Positions 51,671 to 58,836 of a stretch of 64,000 nucleotides of DNA are shown here, in pieces. Both the position numbers and the translations under genes were made by a program. Source of the DNA: Actinoplanes nipponensis (GTDB lineage Bacteria > Actinomycetota > Actinomycetes > Mycobacteriales > Micromonosporaceae); assembly GCF_016862275.1 (NCBI RefSeq), contig NZ_BOMQ01000045.1, positions 81,723 through 145,722 of the forward strand, given 5' to 3'. The notes below the pieces were generated by a model. The model was not told where the DNA came from. It saw only the letters and a list, made by a program, of their open reading frames with translations, and did no database searches. How positions within the stretch are numbered: position 1 is the first letter of the stretch; each line of letters opens with the position of its first letter.

Positions 51671-51955
51671 TCCGGTATCCAAGCACAACGCCGGCCGTCA
51701 CCCGTTGCGGGTCCGCCGCGGGTACCGCCGCGCGCGTCATTAGTTATCCCGTCGTGCACGACAAAGCGGCCCCCCGGCGAAAACGTGCGGTATTGCGCCT
51801 GATTGTTGCGCCGGCCGTCGCTTTCCCCGCAAGCTTTCCGTTGTCGGCAGGGAATGGTTCGGCCGCCCCGCCGCAGCCCTCCCCCATCGCCCTGAAGCAG
51901 CAGTTCAGCCCGGCGCTGAGCCGGGCCGACGCGGGCAACAAAGAAAGGCTTCACC
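51671..51955 (+). promoter_or_regulatory. Upstream region of the PxKF-type secreted protein
   Basis: This 285-bp region has relatively low GC and a perfect 12-bp palindrome GTCGTGCACGAC (51751-51762). No gene was accepted in it: a frame beginning GTG 51754 reads like a basic leader but runs on into the next gene out of frame. The GNAT start borders it on the left. No exact promoter could be set. Confidence 0.3.
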
Positions 51956-53461
51956 TTGCGGAACCGAAATCGGGCGATCACCGCCCTCGCATTGTTGCCC
52001 CTGGGCATCCTGCCCGCGACAGCGGCATTCGCCGACAATGTCACGAGCACGGTCGACGCGGTGGCGAAAACGATGCCGCTGACCGTCGGCGGCCCCGCCG
52101 GAAATACCTCGCTCTACGTCACCCCGGTGAACGGCGACGGAAAGAAGGGCTGCAATCTGACGGGCAGCACAACGCTGACGCTTTCGGTCGTCTCCAGCGC
52201 TACCTCCGTAGCCACCGTCAGTCCTTCCTTGGTGACCTTCAGCAGTTGCGCCGAGACCAAACTGCTCACCGTGACACCGGTGGCGCCCGGCAGTTCGCAG
52301 ATCAGCGTGGCAGAGACGGCCAACACCACGGAAGGCACCTTCTCGCTGGCTCCGGCGGCGTTCAAGGTCACGGTCACCTCGCCGCCGAACGAGGCGCCCA
52401 CGGTGGCGGTCACGGGCGTGACCAGCGGTGCGAGCTACGTCAAGGGTTCGGTTCCCGCGGCCGGCTGCGCCGCGAGTGACGCCGAGGACCACCCCAACCC
52501 GTTCGCGGCGACCCTGAGCGCGGTCACCGGGCCGAACGCCGAGGACGGCATCGGGACGCAGACCGCGAGCTGCACCTACACCGACGCCGGTGGGCTCACG
52601 GTGGCCGGCTCGGAGACGTACTCGATCTACGACGAGACCCCGCCGATCATCGGTCGCGTGGTCGGCCCGACCGCGCCGAACGGGCTCAACGGCTGGTACA
52701 CCGGCGACGTGCCACTGGACTGGACGGTCGACGAGTCGGAGTCCCCGCACTCGCTCGTCAACACCGGCTGCGTGGACCAGTCCATCACCACGGACCAGGC
52801 CGACACGACGTACTCGTGCTCCGCGACCAGCGCCGGCGGCTCGGCCGCCCAGCAGGACGTCCACATCAAGCGGGACGCGACCGCACCGTCCGACGTGGCG
52901 TTCGTCGCCGGCCCGGCCGACGGCGGCCTGTACTTCCCGAACACCGTGCCGATCGCCGGCACCTGCACGGCGACCGACGCGACCTCCGGGCTGGACGACT
53001 GTGTGGTGTCCGAGCGCTCCACAGCAGTGGGCGACCAGACGATCACCGCCACCGCCACCGACAAGGCCGGCAACTCGGCGAAGGCAACCGCCGCCTACAC
53101 GGTCCGCAAGCTCACCCCGAGCGGCTTCTACCAGCCGGTCGACATGGGCGGCGTGCTCAACACCGTGAAGGGCGGGTCGACCGTGCCGCTGAAGTTCCGC
53201 GTGTACGACCGCGGCGTGGAGGTCAAGTCGACTGCGATCGTGAGCTCCGTTAAGCAGACACTGGTGCCGTGCACCACCGCGGCCCCCGAGGACGCGATCG
53301 AGGAGATCGTCAGCGCGACCGCCTCGGGCCTGCGCTACGACACCACCGCCGGCCAGTTCGTGCAGAACTGGAAGGCCCCCACCGGGGCAGGCACCTGCTA
53401 CAAGGTCACCCTGACCACTGCGGACGACTCCACCATCGCCGCCACCTTCAAGCTGAAGTAG
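51956..53461 (+). CDS. Secreted Ig-like/PxKF domain protein
   Basis: This 501-residue exported protein has a Sec signal peptide (ITALALLPLGILPATAAFA, cleavage after AFA). A first beta domain (27-145) contains two cysteines. Ig/HYR-like repeats follow, with SGASYVKGSVPAAGCAAS and DWTVDESESPHSLVNTGC blocks, then a C-terminal domain with GGSTVPLKFRVYDRG carrying the PxKF motif. Conserved Cys pairs and a C-terminal FKLK complete it. Such proteins are common on actinobacterial surfaces, with unknown role. TTG 51956 has GAAAGG 7 bases upstream. It stands alone and ends at a strong terminator. Confidence 0.85.
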   Translation: MRNRNRAITALALLPLGILPATAAFADNVTSTVDAVAKTMPLTVGGPAGNTSLYVTPVNGDGKKGCNLTGSTTLTLSVVSSATSVATVSPSLVTFSSCAETKLLTVTPVAPGSSQISVAETANTTEGTFSLAPAAFKVTVTSPPNEAPTVAVTGVTSGASYVKGSVPAAGCAASDAEDHPNPFAATLSAVTGPNAEDGIGTQTASCTYTDAGGLTVAGSETYSIYDETPPIIGRVVGPTAPNGLNGWYTGDVPLDWTVDESESPHSLVNTGCVDQSITTDQADTTYSCSATSAGGSAAQQDVHIKRDATAPSDVAFVAGPADGGLYFPNTVPIAGTCTATDATSGLDDCVVSERSTAVGDQTITATATDKAGNSAKATAAYTVRKLTPSGFYQPVDMGGVLNTVKGGSTVPLKFRVYDRGVEVKSTAIVSSVKQTLVPCTTAAPEDAIEEIVSATASGLRYDTTAGQFVQNWKAPTGAGTCYKVTLTTADDSTIAATFKLK

Positions 53462-53470
53462 GGCAGTGGC

Positions 53471-53503
53471 AGTGGCCGCCGGGCCTCAAACCCGGCGGCC
53501 ACT
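53471..53503. terminator. Terminator overlapping the 3' end of the convergent gene
   Basis: AGTGGCCGCCGGG and CCCGGCGGCCACT form a perfect 13-bp stem with a 7-base loop, 10 bp past the stop of the PxKF gene. The right arm lies inside the last codons of the convergent gene ending at 53486, so it serves the rightward transcript and is partly coding for the other. Confidence 0.8.
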
Positions 53504-54667
53504 GGTCGTGTCGGCGCGTCCCCGGCGGGGCGCCGACCTGCGCCCGGGCGACGGCAGCGTGGCTTGGATCTCCTGCCGGATGGTGTCCAATGCCTGCGTG
53601 ACGTGCACCTGGACGGTGCGCCAGGCGTGGGTGAAGTCGATGATCGGGTAGGTCAGGCCCAGTTCGGGCAGCGCCATGGCGGCGTCGGTCGCCGCGTCGA
53701 AGTGCTGTCCGGCGTTGCGGATATGGGTGGCGCTGCGCAGCGTGGCCAGGGCGGGCTCGACCCGGGCGACGCTCTCCGCCGGCAGGTGGTCGCGCAGGAA
53801 GACGCGTAGCCGGTGCAGGCTGCCCTGGTGGTCGTTGCCCGGCGGGTCGAACCCCTTGAACATCTCGCCCAGGGCGCTGAGCCGGTTGTCGAACTCCTCG
53901 GCCGTGGTCGCATCGAACGCCAGCCGGGCGGACCGTTCCACGCTGGGAATGATGAGCAGATTGGCGCGGAACCGCAGCTGCCAGACCACGTTCAGGTAGT
54001 CGAGCGCGGTGACCAGGTTCAGCGGCGAGACGACGACGGGCGCAGCGGCCGGGGCCGCCGGGAGGATGAACGCCCGCAGCCGGCGCAGATAGTCGTCAAC
54101 GCCGTCGACGGCCCGGAAGCGGCGCACGAATGAGCTGGCTCTGGGCGTCCAGTCACCCGAGTCCAGGTTTCCGCCGCCGTGCCAGGTGGCGGGCTCGCCG
54201 CCGATGAGGTCCGGCAGGATCCCGGCCAAGGGGTGGGTGTCGAGGCCAAGCTCCCGGAGCAGTTCTCCGCCCGAGACGGTCACCTCGATGACCCGATGGG
54301 GGTCGTACGCCGCGTCAGCGCGCCTGGTGGCCAGTTCGTTGAGCACCGCCAGGAACATGCCGACCAGTTCGGCGTGCTCCGGCAGGTGCGCGAGGCCGGC
54401 GACAGTGAGCTTGACGGGCGTCTCCGGCGAGGTGCTGTGTCCGCGTCGCACCAACGAGTAGTTCAGATGACCGTGGACGATGGACGGCATCGAGCGCAGC
54501 ACCGCGTCCGCGTCAAAACCGGCATCGTCCAGGCGTGCTTCGACGTACTGGAAGACCGGCCACCGGCCGGACTCGGCGAGGACTTCGCCCACGATCCGTA
54601 GCAGGGTGATCTGTTCGGCGCTGACGGTGGTCAGCAGCGGGTCGGCATAGCCGGTGTCGCTCGTCAT
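53486..54667 (-). CDS. Orphan protein with RNxxxH motif, possible HEPN domain
   Basis: This soluble 393-residue protein has no recognised family. The N terminus looks like a winged helix (TLLRIVGEVLAESGRWPVFQ). A middle region of mixed structure and a long helical C-terminal part (about 225-375) follow. There, LRSATHIRNAGQHFDAATD contains RNAGQH, matching the R-N-x3-H signature of HEPN ribonucleases, between long helices as in that fold. The last 20 residues are a basic, disordered tail. ATG 54667 is chosen, with GGAG 8 bases upstream; ATG 54673 would have it too close. No toxin partner gene is adjacent. HEPN assignment is inference. Confidence 0.65.
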   Translation of the reverse strand: MTSDTGYADPLLTTVSAEQITLLRIVGEVLAESGRWPVFQYVEARLDDAGFDADAVLRSMPSIVHGHLNYSLVRRGHSTSPETPVKLTVAGLAHLPEHAELVGMFLAVLNELATRRADAAYDPHRVIEVTVSGGELLRELGLDTHPLAGILPDLIGGEPATWHGGGNLDSGDWTPRASSFVRRFRAVDGVDDYLRRLRAFILPAAPAAAPVVVSPLNLVTALDYLNVVWQLRFRANLLIIPSVERSARLAFDATTAEEFDNRLSALGEMFKGFDPPGNDHQGSLHRLRVFLRDHLPAESVARVEPALATLRSATHIRNAGQHFDAATDAAMALPELGLTYPIIDFTHAWRTVQVHVTQALDTIRQEIQATLPSPGRRSAPRRGRADTTSGRRV

Positions 54668-54783
54668 GGCCATCTCTCCAGATGCAGTCCAGGTCGAGCC
54701 TCTGCCCGCCGCTGCCGCTTCACGGGCCAGCCGGACAGACTATGGGAGGAGCATCTCCGACGCAACGGCCGGGAAGGGAAAGC

Positions 54784-54820
54784 AAAACGGCGGCCCTGCC
54801 CCATCGGGCATTGCCGCCGT
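54784..54820 (-). terminator. Intrinsic terminator downstream of tRNA-Ala
   Basis: ACGGCGGC and GCCGCCGT (8 bp) enclose a smaller TGCCC/GGGCA stem. On the minus strand the hairpin is followed by TTTTGCTTT, a fair T tract. It lies 27 bp downstream of the tRNA 3' end. The rest of the 179-bp gap to the neighbouring gene holds nothing recognisable. Confidence 0.82.
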
Positions 54821-54846
54821 GGTGAGTTCAACCAGGAACTCAAGGG

Positions 54847-54920
54847 TGGAGCTGTGGGGATTTGAACCCCAGACCCCCTCGATGCGAACGAGGTGCGCTA
54901 CCAGACTGCGCCACAGCCCC
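54847..54920 (-). tRNA. tRNA-Ala (anticodon CGC)
   Basis: The minus strand folds into a cloverleaf of 74 nt. The acceptor is GGGGCTG/CAGCTCC (one G-T), and the D arm lies within GCGCAGTCTGGTAGCGC. The anticodon arm is CCTCG-TTCGCAT-CGAGG with anticodon CGC (codon GCG). The T arm is TGGGG-TTCAAAT-CCCCA. The discriminator is A and CCA is not fully encoded. The anticodon fits the high GCG use of this genome. Confidence 0.93.
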
Positions 54921-54999
54921 CCGGCCCCGTAGGACCGCAGCAAGGCTAACAGGTCGCCCCCGCGCCCCGCGAATCACCCTCCCCGGCGCGCCGGGAAGA

Positions 55000-55770
55000 T
55001 CATTTCAGGCCGCGCCCGCCCGCCTCGTACGGCCGCCCGCGCAGCCCCCCGCCCCGCCGGTACGACACCGAGCCGCCGTTGACCGCCGCGGGCAGCTCCG
55101 ACGGGTCGCGATCCAGTCCCATCGCCGCCCGCCGTACGGCTTCCTTCTGGGCGGCCAGCCGCCGCTGCGCCTCTCTGCGCGCCGCCGCCCGGCGCGCCTG
55201 CTCGCGGCGTACCTCGGCCTGCCGGGCGGCCAGCCAGGCCGCCTCCCGGGCCTCGACGCGGCGCCGGTGCTTGTCGGCGATGGCCCGGTTGCGCAGGTGG
55301 ACCAGGTAGATCGCGAGCAGCGTGCCGGTCACCGCGAAGCTGATCCAGAAGCCGGGCCCGACGGCCAGCACGCCGATCAGTTCGATCACGTTGAGCAGCA
55401 GCAGGGCCGCGAAGACCCGGCGGCGGCGCACGACCGCCGGGGTCTGGCGGCGCGGCGGGGGGCGGCGGACCGGGCGGCGGGCCGGGACCAGGCGGAGCCG
55501 GCGGGCCGGGGGCGCCGAGACGGGGGCGGCCGGAAGCGCGGCCGGCTCACCCGTTAGGGTCCGCGACGTAACCAGGTACTGGCGTCCGGGGTTGACCGGT
55601 CGGCGTCCGGGCACGGTGCGGAGCCGACGGCGGCGCTGGAGCACCCGAGCCGTCGACGACGCCCGCTCCGCGGCCAGGCGCTCGGTGGCGTCGTACCGGC
55701 GCACGAGCGCGGGCGCGAGGGCGAGCAGCCCGGCAGCGGCGAGGACGGCGAGGAGCACCGAGGTCGGCAC
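55000..55770 (-). CDS. glpR: GlpR/SepX-type divisome membrane protein
   Basis: This 256-residue protein resembles the receptor for gephyrin-like Glp, known as GlpR in corynebacteria and SepX in Streptomyces, which links to FtsZ and septation. An N-terminal helix (TSVLLAVLAAAGLLALAPAL) is followed by an RYDATERLAAERA juxtamembrane segment and a Pro/Arg-rich linker. Two more helices (FAALLLLNVIELIGVLAV; FWISFAVTGTLLAIYLVHL) come next. An Arg/Glu/Ala-rich coiled coil (REAAWLAARQAEVRREQARR) precedes the tail. GTG 55770 has GGAGG 7 bases upstream. The galU-glp-rimJ-glpR order strongly supports the assignment. Confidence 0.83.
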   Translation of the reverse strand: MPTSVLLAVLAAAGLLALAPALVRRYDATERLAAERASSTARVLQRRRRLRTVPGRRPVNPGRQYLVTSRTLTGEPAALPAAPVSAPPARRLRLVPARRPVRRPPPRRQTPAVVRRRRVFAALLLLNVIELIGVLAVGPGFWISFAVTGTLLAIYLVHLRNRAIADKHRRRVEAREAAWLAARQAEVRREQARRAAARREAQRRLAAQKEAVRRAAMGLDRDPSELPAAVNGGSVSYRRGGGLRGRPYEAGGRGLK

Positions 55771-55922
55771 CCTCACCCCTCCCGTCAGCCGGTGGTGCCC
55801 GGGCCGGACAGCTCCGGGCACGCAAAAGTCCCAATCTCCCCGAGGCTACGCACGGGAGCTGTCATTTATCGGCACGCCGCGCCGGGGACGTACCGTCGTG
55901 ATGATCAAATAACGGGACGCGG

Positions 55923-56567
55923 CTACTTCGCGTCGGCCCGCAGCCGGCGCCAGCGGGCCACCAGGCCGCCCTCGGCCGAGACTTCCTCGCTCGTCATCGC
56001 GTAGCCCAGGTGGTCGCGCCAGGCGCCGTCGATGTGCATGTAGCGCGGGTGGTACGCCTCCTCGCGGAAGCCCAGCTTCTCCACGACGCGCCGGCTGGGG
56101 CCGTTCTCCGGGCGGATGTTGATCTCGACCCGGTGCAGGCCGCCGGCGCCGAACGCGTGGTCCACGGCCAGCGCCAGCGCCGTCGGGATCACCCCGCGGC
56201 CCGCCACCCGGGAGTCGACCCAGTAGCCGACGTACGCCGAGCTGAACGCCCGCCGCACGATGCTGCCCAGGTTGATGTGCCCGACCAGCCGTTCGCCGCC
56301 GTCGTCCTCGCGCAGGCACACCGCGAACGGCATGCTGTCACCCTGCCGGGCGGCCCGCTTCATGTCGCGGTAGACGTACAGGTAGGCGCGGGGGGAGTTC
56401 ATCTCGGCCCAGGGCCCGGGCGGCGACGACTCCCAGGGGCTCAGCCACGCCTGGTTCGCGATCCGGACCTCCGACCAGGCCCGCGCGTCACCACGACGGT
56501 ACGGCCTGAGCAGCACGGATCCGTCCGCCAGGACGGCAGGCCATCCGGGCGTGGACCCCAGCATCAT
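55923..56567 (-). CDS. RimJ/RimL-type GNAT N-acetyltransferase
   Basis: This 214-residue acetyltransferase is like ribosomal-protein Ala/Ser acetylases. Features: VLLRPYRRGDARAWSEVR, FAVCLREDDGGERLVGHINL, YVGYWVDSRVAGRGVIPTAL (acetyl-CoA loop VAGRGV) and NIRPENGPSRRVVEKLGFRE. ATG 56567 overlaps the glp stop (ATGA). It is the third gene of the galU-glp-rimJ-glpR unit, and this gene is conserved in that place in actinobacteria. The true substrate in this locus is unknown. Confidence 0.9.
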   Translation of the reverse strand: MMLGSTPGWPAVLADGSVLLRPYRRGDARAWSEVRIANQAWLSPWESSPPGPWAEMNSPRAYLYVYRDMKRAARQGDSMPFAVCLREDDGGERLVGHINLGSIVRRAFSSAYVGYWVDSRVAGRGVIPTALALAVDHAFGAGGLHRVEINIRPENGPSRRVVEKLGFREEAYHPRYMHIDGAWRDHLGYAMTSEEVSAEGGLVARWRRLRADAK

Positions 56568-57874
56568 CGCCTCCGGTCGAGCAGCAACACGTCGACGGTC
56601 GACCCGGCTGCCGCCGCGGTGACCCGCTCCCCGAGCACCAGCAGACCGTTGGCCTCGGCGAGGCCGGACAGAGTGTACGGCCCACCGGCGAGCGGCTGCA
56701 CAGTGTAGCCACCGCCACGCCGTTCCGCGACGTGTGCCGGGCGGAACTCGCGCAGCCCACCCGGGGACGACACCGTCTCCAGCAGGTGCGCCTTGACGCT
56801 GGGGCGGAACACCGGCTCGGAGCCGGCCAGCAGCTGGATGACCGGCCGGGCGAGCACCTCGAAGCCGATCAGAGCGGCGCCGGGCTCACCGGGCAGGCAC
56901 ACCACCGGCACCTCCTCGCCGCCGACCGTGCCGAAGCCCAGGGTCGCTCCCGGGCAGAGGGCGACGTCGGTGAACTCCACCGCGCCCCGGCCGTGGTCGC
57001 GGCGGGACAGCACCCGGCGCAGCATGTCGCCCGGGCCGGTGCCGGTGCCACCGGTGGTGATGATCAGGTCGGCCCGCAGCGTCTGGTCCTCGAGCAGGCC
57101 GCGCAGGCCCTCGGGGTCGTCGTCGCAGATCCCGATCCGGTACGCCAGCGCGCCGGCCTCGACCGCGGCGGCGGTCAGCGCGTGCGAGTTGGCGTCCACC
57201 ACCTGACCCGGCTGGCTGGGCCGGCCCACGTCGACCAGCTCGTCACCGGTGGCCACCACGACCACCCGCGGGCTGGGCCGCACGACGACATGCCCGATGC
57301 CGGACGCGGCGAAGACGGCCACCATGGCCGGCGTCACGTACGCGCCCGCCGGCGCCAGCACCCGGCCGACGGGCAGTTCGTCGCCCGCCCGCCGGACGCC
57401 GGAGCCGCGCTTGGGGGCGTGCAGGATCTCCACGGCCGCCATGCCCTGGTCGGTCCAGTGCACCGGCACGACCACGTCCGCGCCGATCGGCAGCGGCGCC
57501 CCGGCCGCCACCGAGAAGCACGTGCCCGGGGTCAGGCGTACCGGGCGCCAGCTGGCCGCGCCCAGGTCGCCGACGACGTTGAGGCGGACCGGCCGCGGGC
57601 CGCCCTCGAAGGCGCCGAACGACGGGTGCGACCCGATCCGCCCGGCTGCGGCCAGGTCCTCCCAGCGGGCCGCGTACCCGTCGATCGCGGCCTGGTCGAA
57701 GGCCGGGTACGGGTGCGGGGCCAGCACGTCGTTGGCCAGCACGTTGCCGTGCGCCTGGGTGAGGTCGAGGTCGAGCGGAGGCAGCGCCCGCAACCTGCGC
57801 AGCACGCTGCCCAGGTATTCGGCGAGAGGCATCAGCTCGTTGGCGGCCGCCTCGGCATCGGCCGTAGCGGTCAT
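56564..57874 (-). CDS. glp: Gephyrin-like molybdotransferase Glp (MoeA family)
   Basis: This 436-residue MoeA/gephyrin-fold protein has the domain start MPLAEYLGSVLRRL and a central DQAAIDGYAARW (DxSAMDGYA-like, with Ile for Met). The MoCF domain follows with VVVVATGDELVDVG and TTGGTGTGPGDML, and then a C-terminal beta domain. The nucleotide loop GGTGTGPGD differs from the usual GGVSVGxxD, so its enzymatic status is uncertain. In actinobacteria this locus form (Glp) works with GlpR in cell division as well as, or instead of, molybdenum cofactor synthesis. Start overlaps the galU stop (ATGA). No other molybdopterin genes are near. Confidence 0.88.
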   Translation of the reverse strand: MTATADAEAAANELMPLAEYLGSVLRRLRALPPLDLDLTQAHGNVLANDVLAPHPYPAFDQAAIDGYAARWEDLAAAGRIGSHPSFGAFEGGPRPVRLNVVGDLGAASWRPVRLTPGTCFSVAAGAPLPIGADVVVPVHWTDQGMAAVEILHAPKRGSGVRRAGDELPVGRVLAPAGAYVTPAMVAVFAASGIGHVVVRPSPRVVVVATGDELVDVGRPSQPGQVVDANSHALTAAAVEAGALAYRIGICDDDPEGLRGLLEDQTLRADLIITTGGTGTGPGDMLRRVLSRRDHGRGAVEFTDVALCPGATLGFGTVGGEEVPVVCLPGEPGAALIGFEVLARPVIQLLAGSEPVFRPSVKAHLLETVSSPGGLREFRPAHVAERRGGGYTVQPLAGGPYTLSGLAEANGLLVLGERVTAAAAGSTVDVLLLDRRR

Positions 57875-58827
57875 CCCCGGGCACCGCCGGCGACGAACTC
57901 GGCCAGCCAGGCGCGGAACTCCTCGCCCAGGTCCTCGCGCTTGGCCGCGAGCTGGACGACAGCCTGCAGGTAGCCCAGCGGCATCCCGGTGTCGTAACGG
58001 TGGCCGCGGTAGACGATGCCGTGCACCGGCGTACCGGAGTCGAGCAGCGCCGCCATCGCGTCGGTGAGCTGGATCTCGCCGCCGCTGCCCGGCTTGGTGT
58101 TGTCGATCGCCTCGAAGATCGCGGCCGGCAGGATGTAGCGGCCCAGCACGGCCAGGTTGCTCGGCGCCTCCGCCGGCGCCGGCTTCTCCACCAGGCCGGT
58201 CACCTCGACGACGTCCTCGCCCAGGTCGGACGGCCGCACCGAGGCGATGCCGTAGCGCGACGTCTCCTCCGGCTTGACCTCCATGAAGGCCAGCACGATG
58301 CCGCCGGTGCGGGCCTGCAGGTCGAGCATCGCCGGCAGCAGCGGCGCGTCCTCGTCGACGAACTCGTCGCCGAGCAGCACGGCGAACGCGTTGTCGCCGA
58401 TGTGCGAGGCGGCGACGCCGACCGCGTGGCCGAGGCCGAGCGGCTCACCCTGCCGGCAGGTGTAGATGTCGGCGAGCTCGCTGGTCCGGCGGACCGCGGC
58501 GAGCCGCTCGAGGTCGCCCTTCTCCTCCAGCCGGGCCTCCACGTCGGGGCGCCGGTCGAAGTGGTCGACCATGGACGTCTTGCCCCGGCCCGTCACCAGC
58601 AGCACATCGGTGATGCCCGCCGCGGCGGCTTCCTCCACGATGTACTGCAGGACCGGGCGGTCCACGACGGGCAGGAGTTCCTTCGGTACGGCCTTGGTGG
58701 CCGGAAGGAAACGCGTCGCGAGTCCGGCTGCCGGAATGACGGCCTTCACCGCCCGACGGCCGCTCGTATGGGCCTCTGTCGTCATCTGAGGGGTCACCGC
58801 ACCTTCGCTCAGTTCGTGCCCGGACAT
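57871..58827 (-). CDS. galU: UTP-glucose-1-phosphate uridylyltransferase
   Basis: This enzyme makes UDP-glucose from glucose 1-phosphate and UTP for trehalose, wall polysaccharides and the Leloir cycle. The 318-residue product shows VIPAAGLATRFLPATKAVPK, EEAAAAGITDVLLVTGRGK, GQGEPLGLGHAV-type substrate loop (CRQGEPLGLGHAVG), LLGDEFVDE and LTDAMAALL. Starts at ATG 58827 or GTG 58797 (MTPQMTTEAH; AAGG 4 bases before) are both possible. The longer is given. It heads the unit with glp, rimJ and glpR. Confidence 0.95.
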   Translation of the reverse strand: MSGHELSEGAVTPQMTTEAHTSGRRAVKAVIPAAGLATRFLPATKAVPKELLPVVDRPVLQYIVEEAAAAGITDVLLVTGRGKTSMVDHFDRRPDVEARLEEKGDLERLAAVRRTSELADIYTCRQGEPLGLGHAVGVAASHIGDNAFAVLLGDEFVDEDAPLLPAMLDLQARTGGIVLAFMEVKPEETSRYGIASVRPSDLGEDVVEVTGLVEKPAPAEAPSNLAVLGRYILPAAIFEAIDNTKPGSGGEIQLTDAMAALLDSGTPVHGIVYRGHRYDTGMPLGYLQAVVQLAAKREDLGEEFRAWLAEFVAGGARG

Positions 58828-58836
58828 GCCGCGAGA

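Noticed and set aside
51754..52479. Possible gene with a basic leader starting GTG 51754
   Set aside because: It runs into the PxKF gene in a different frame. Codon quality falls and no ribosome site exists, while TTG 51956 has one followed by a clear signal peptide.
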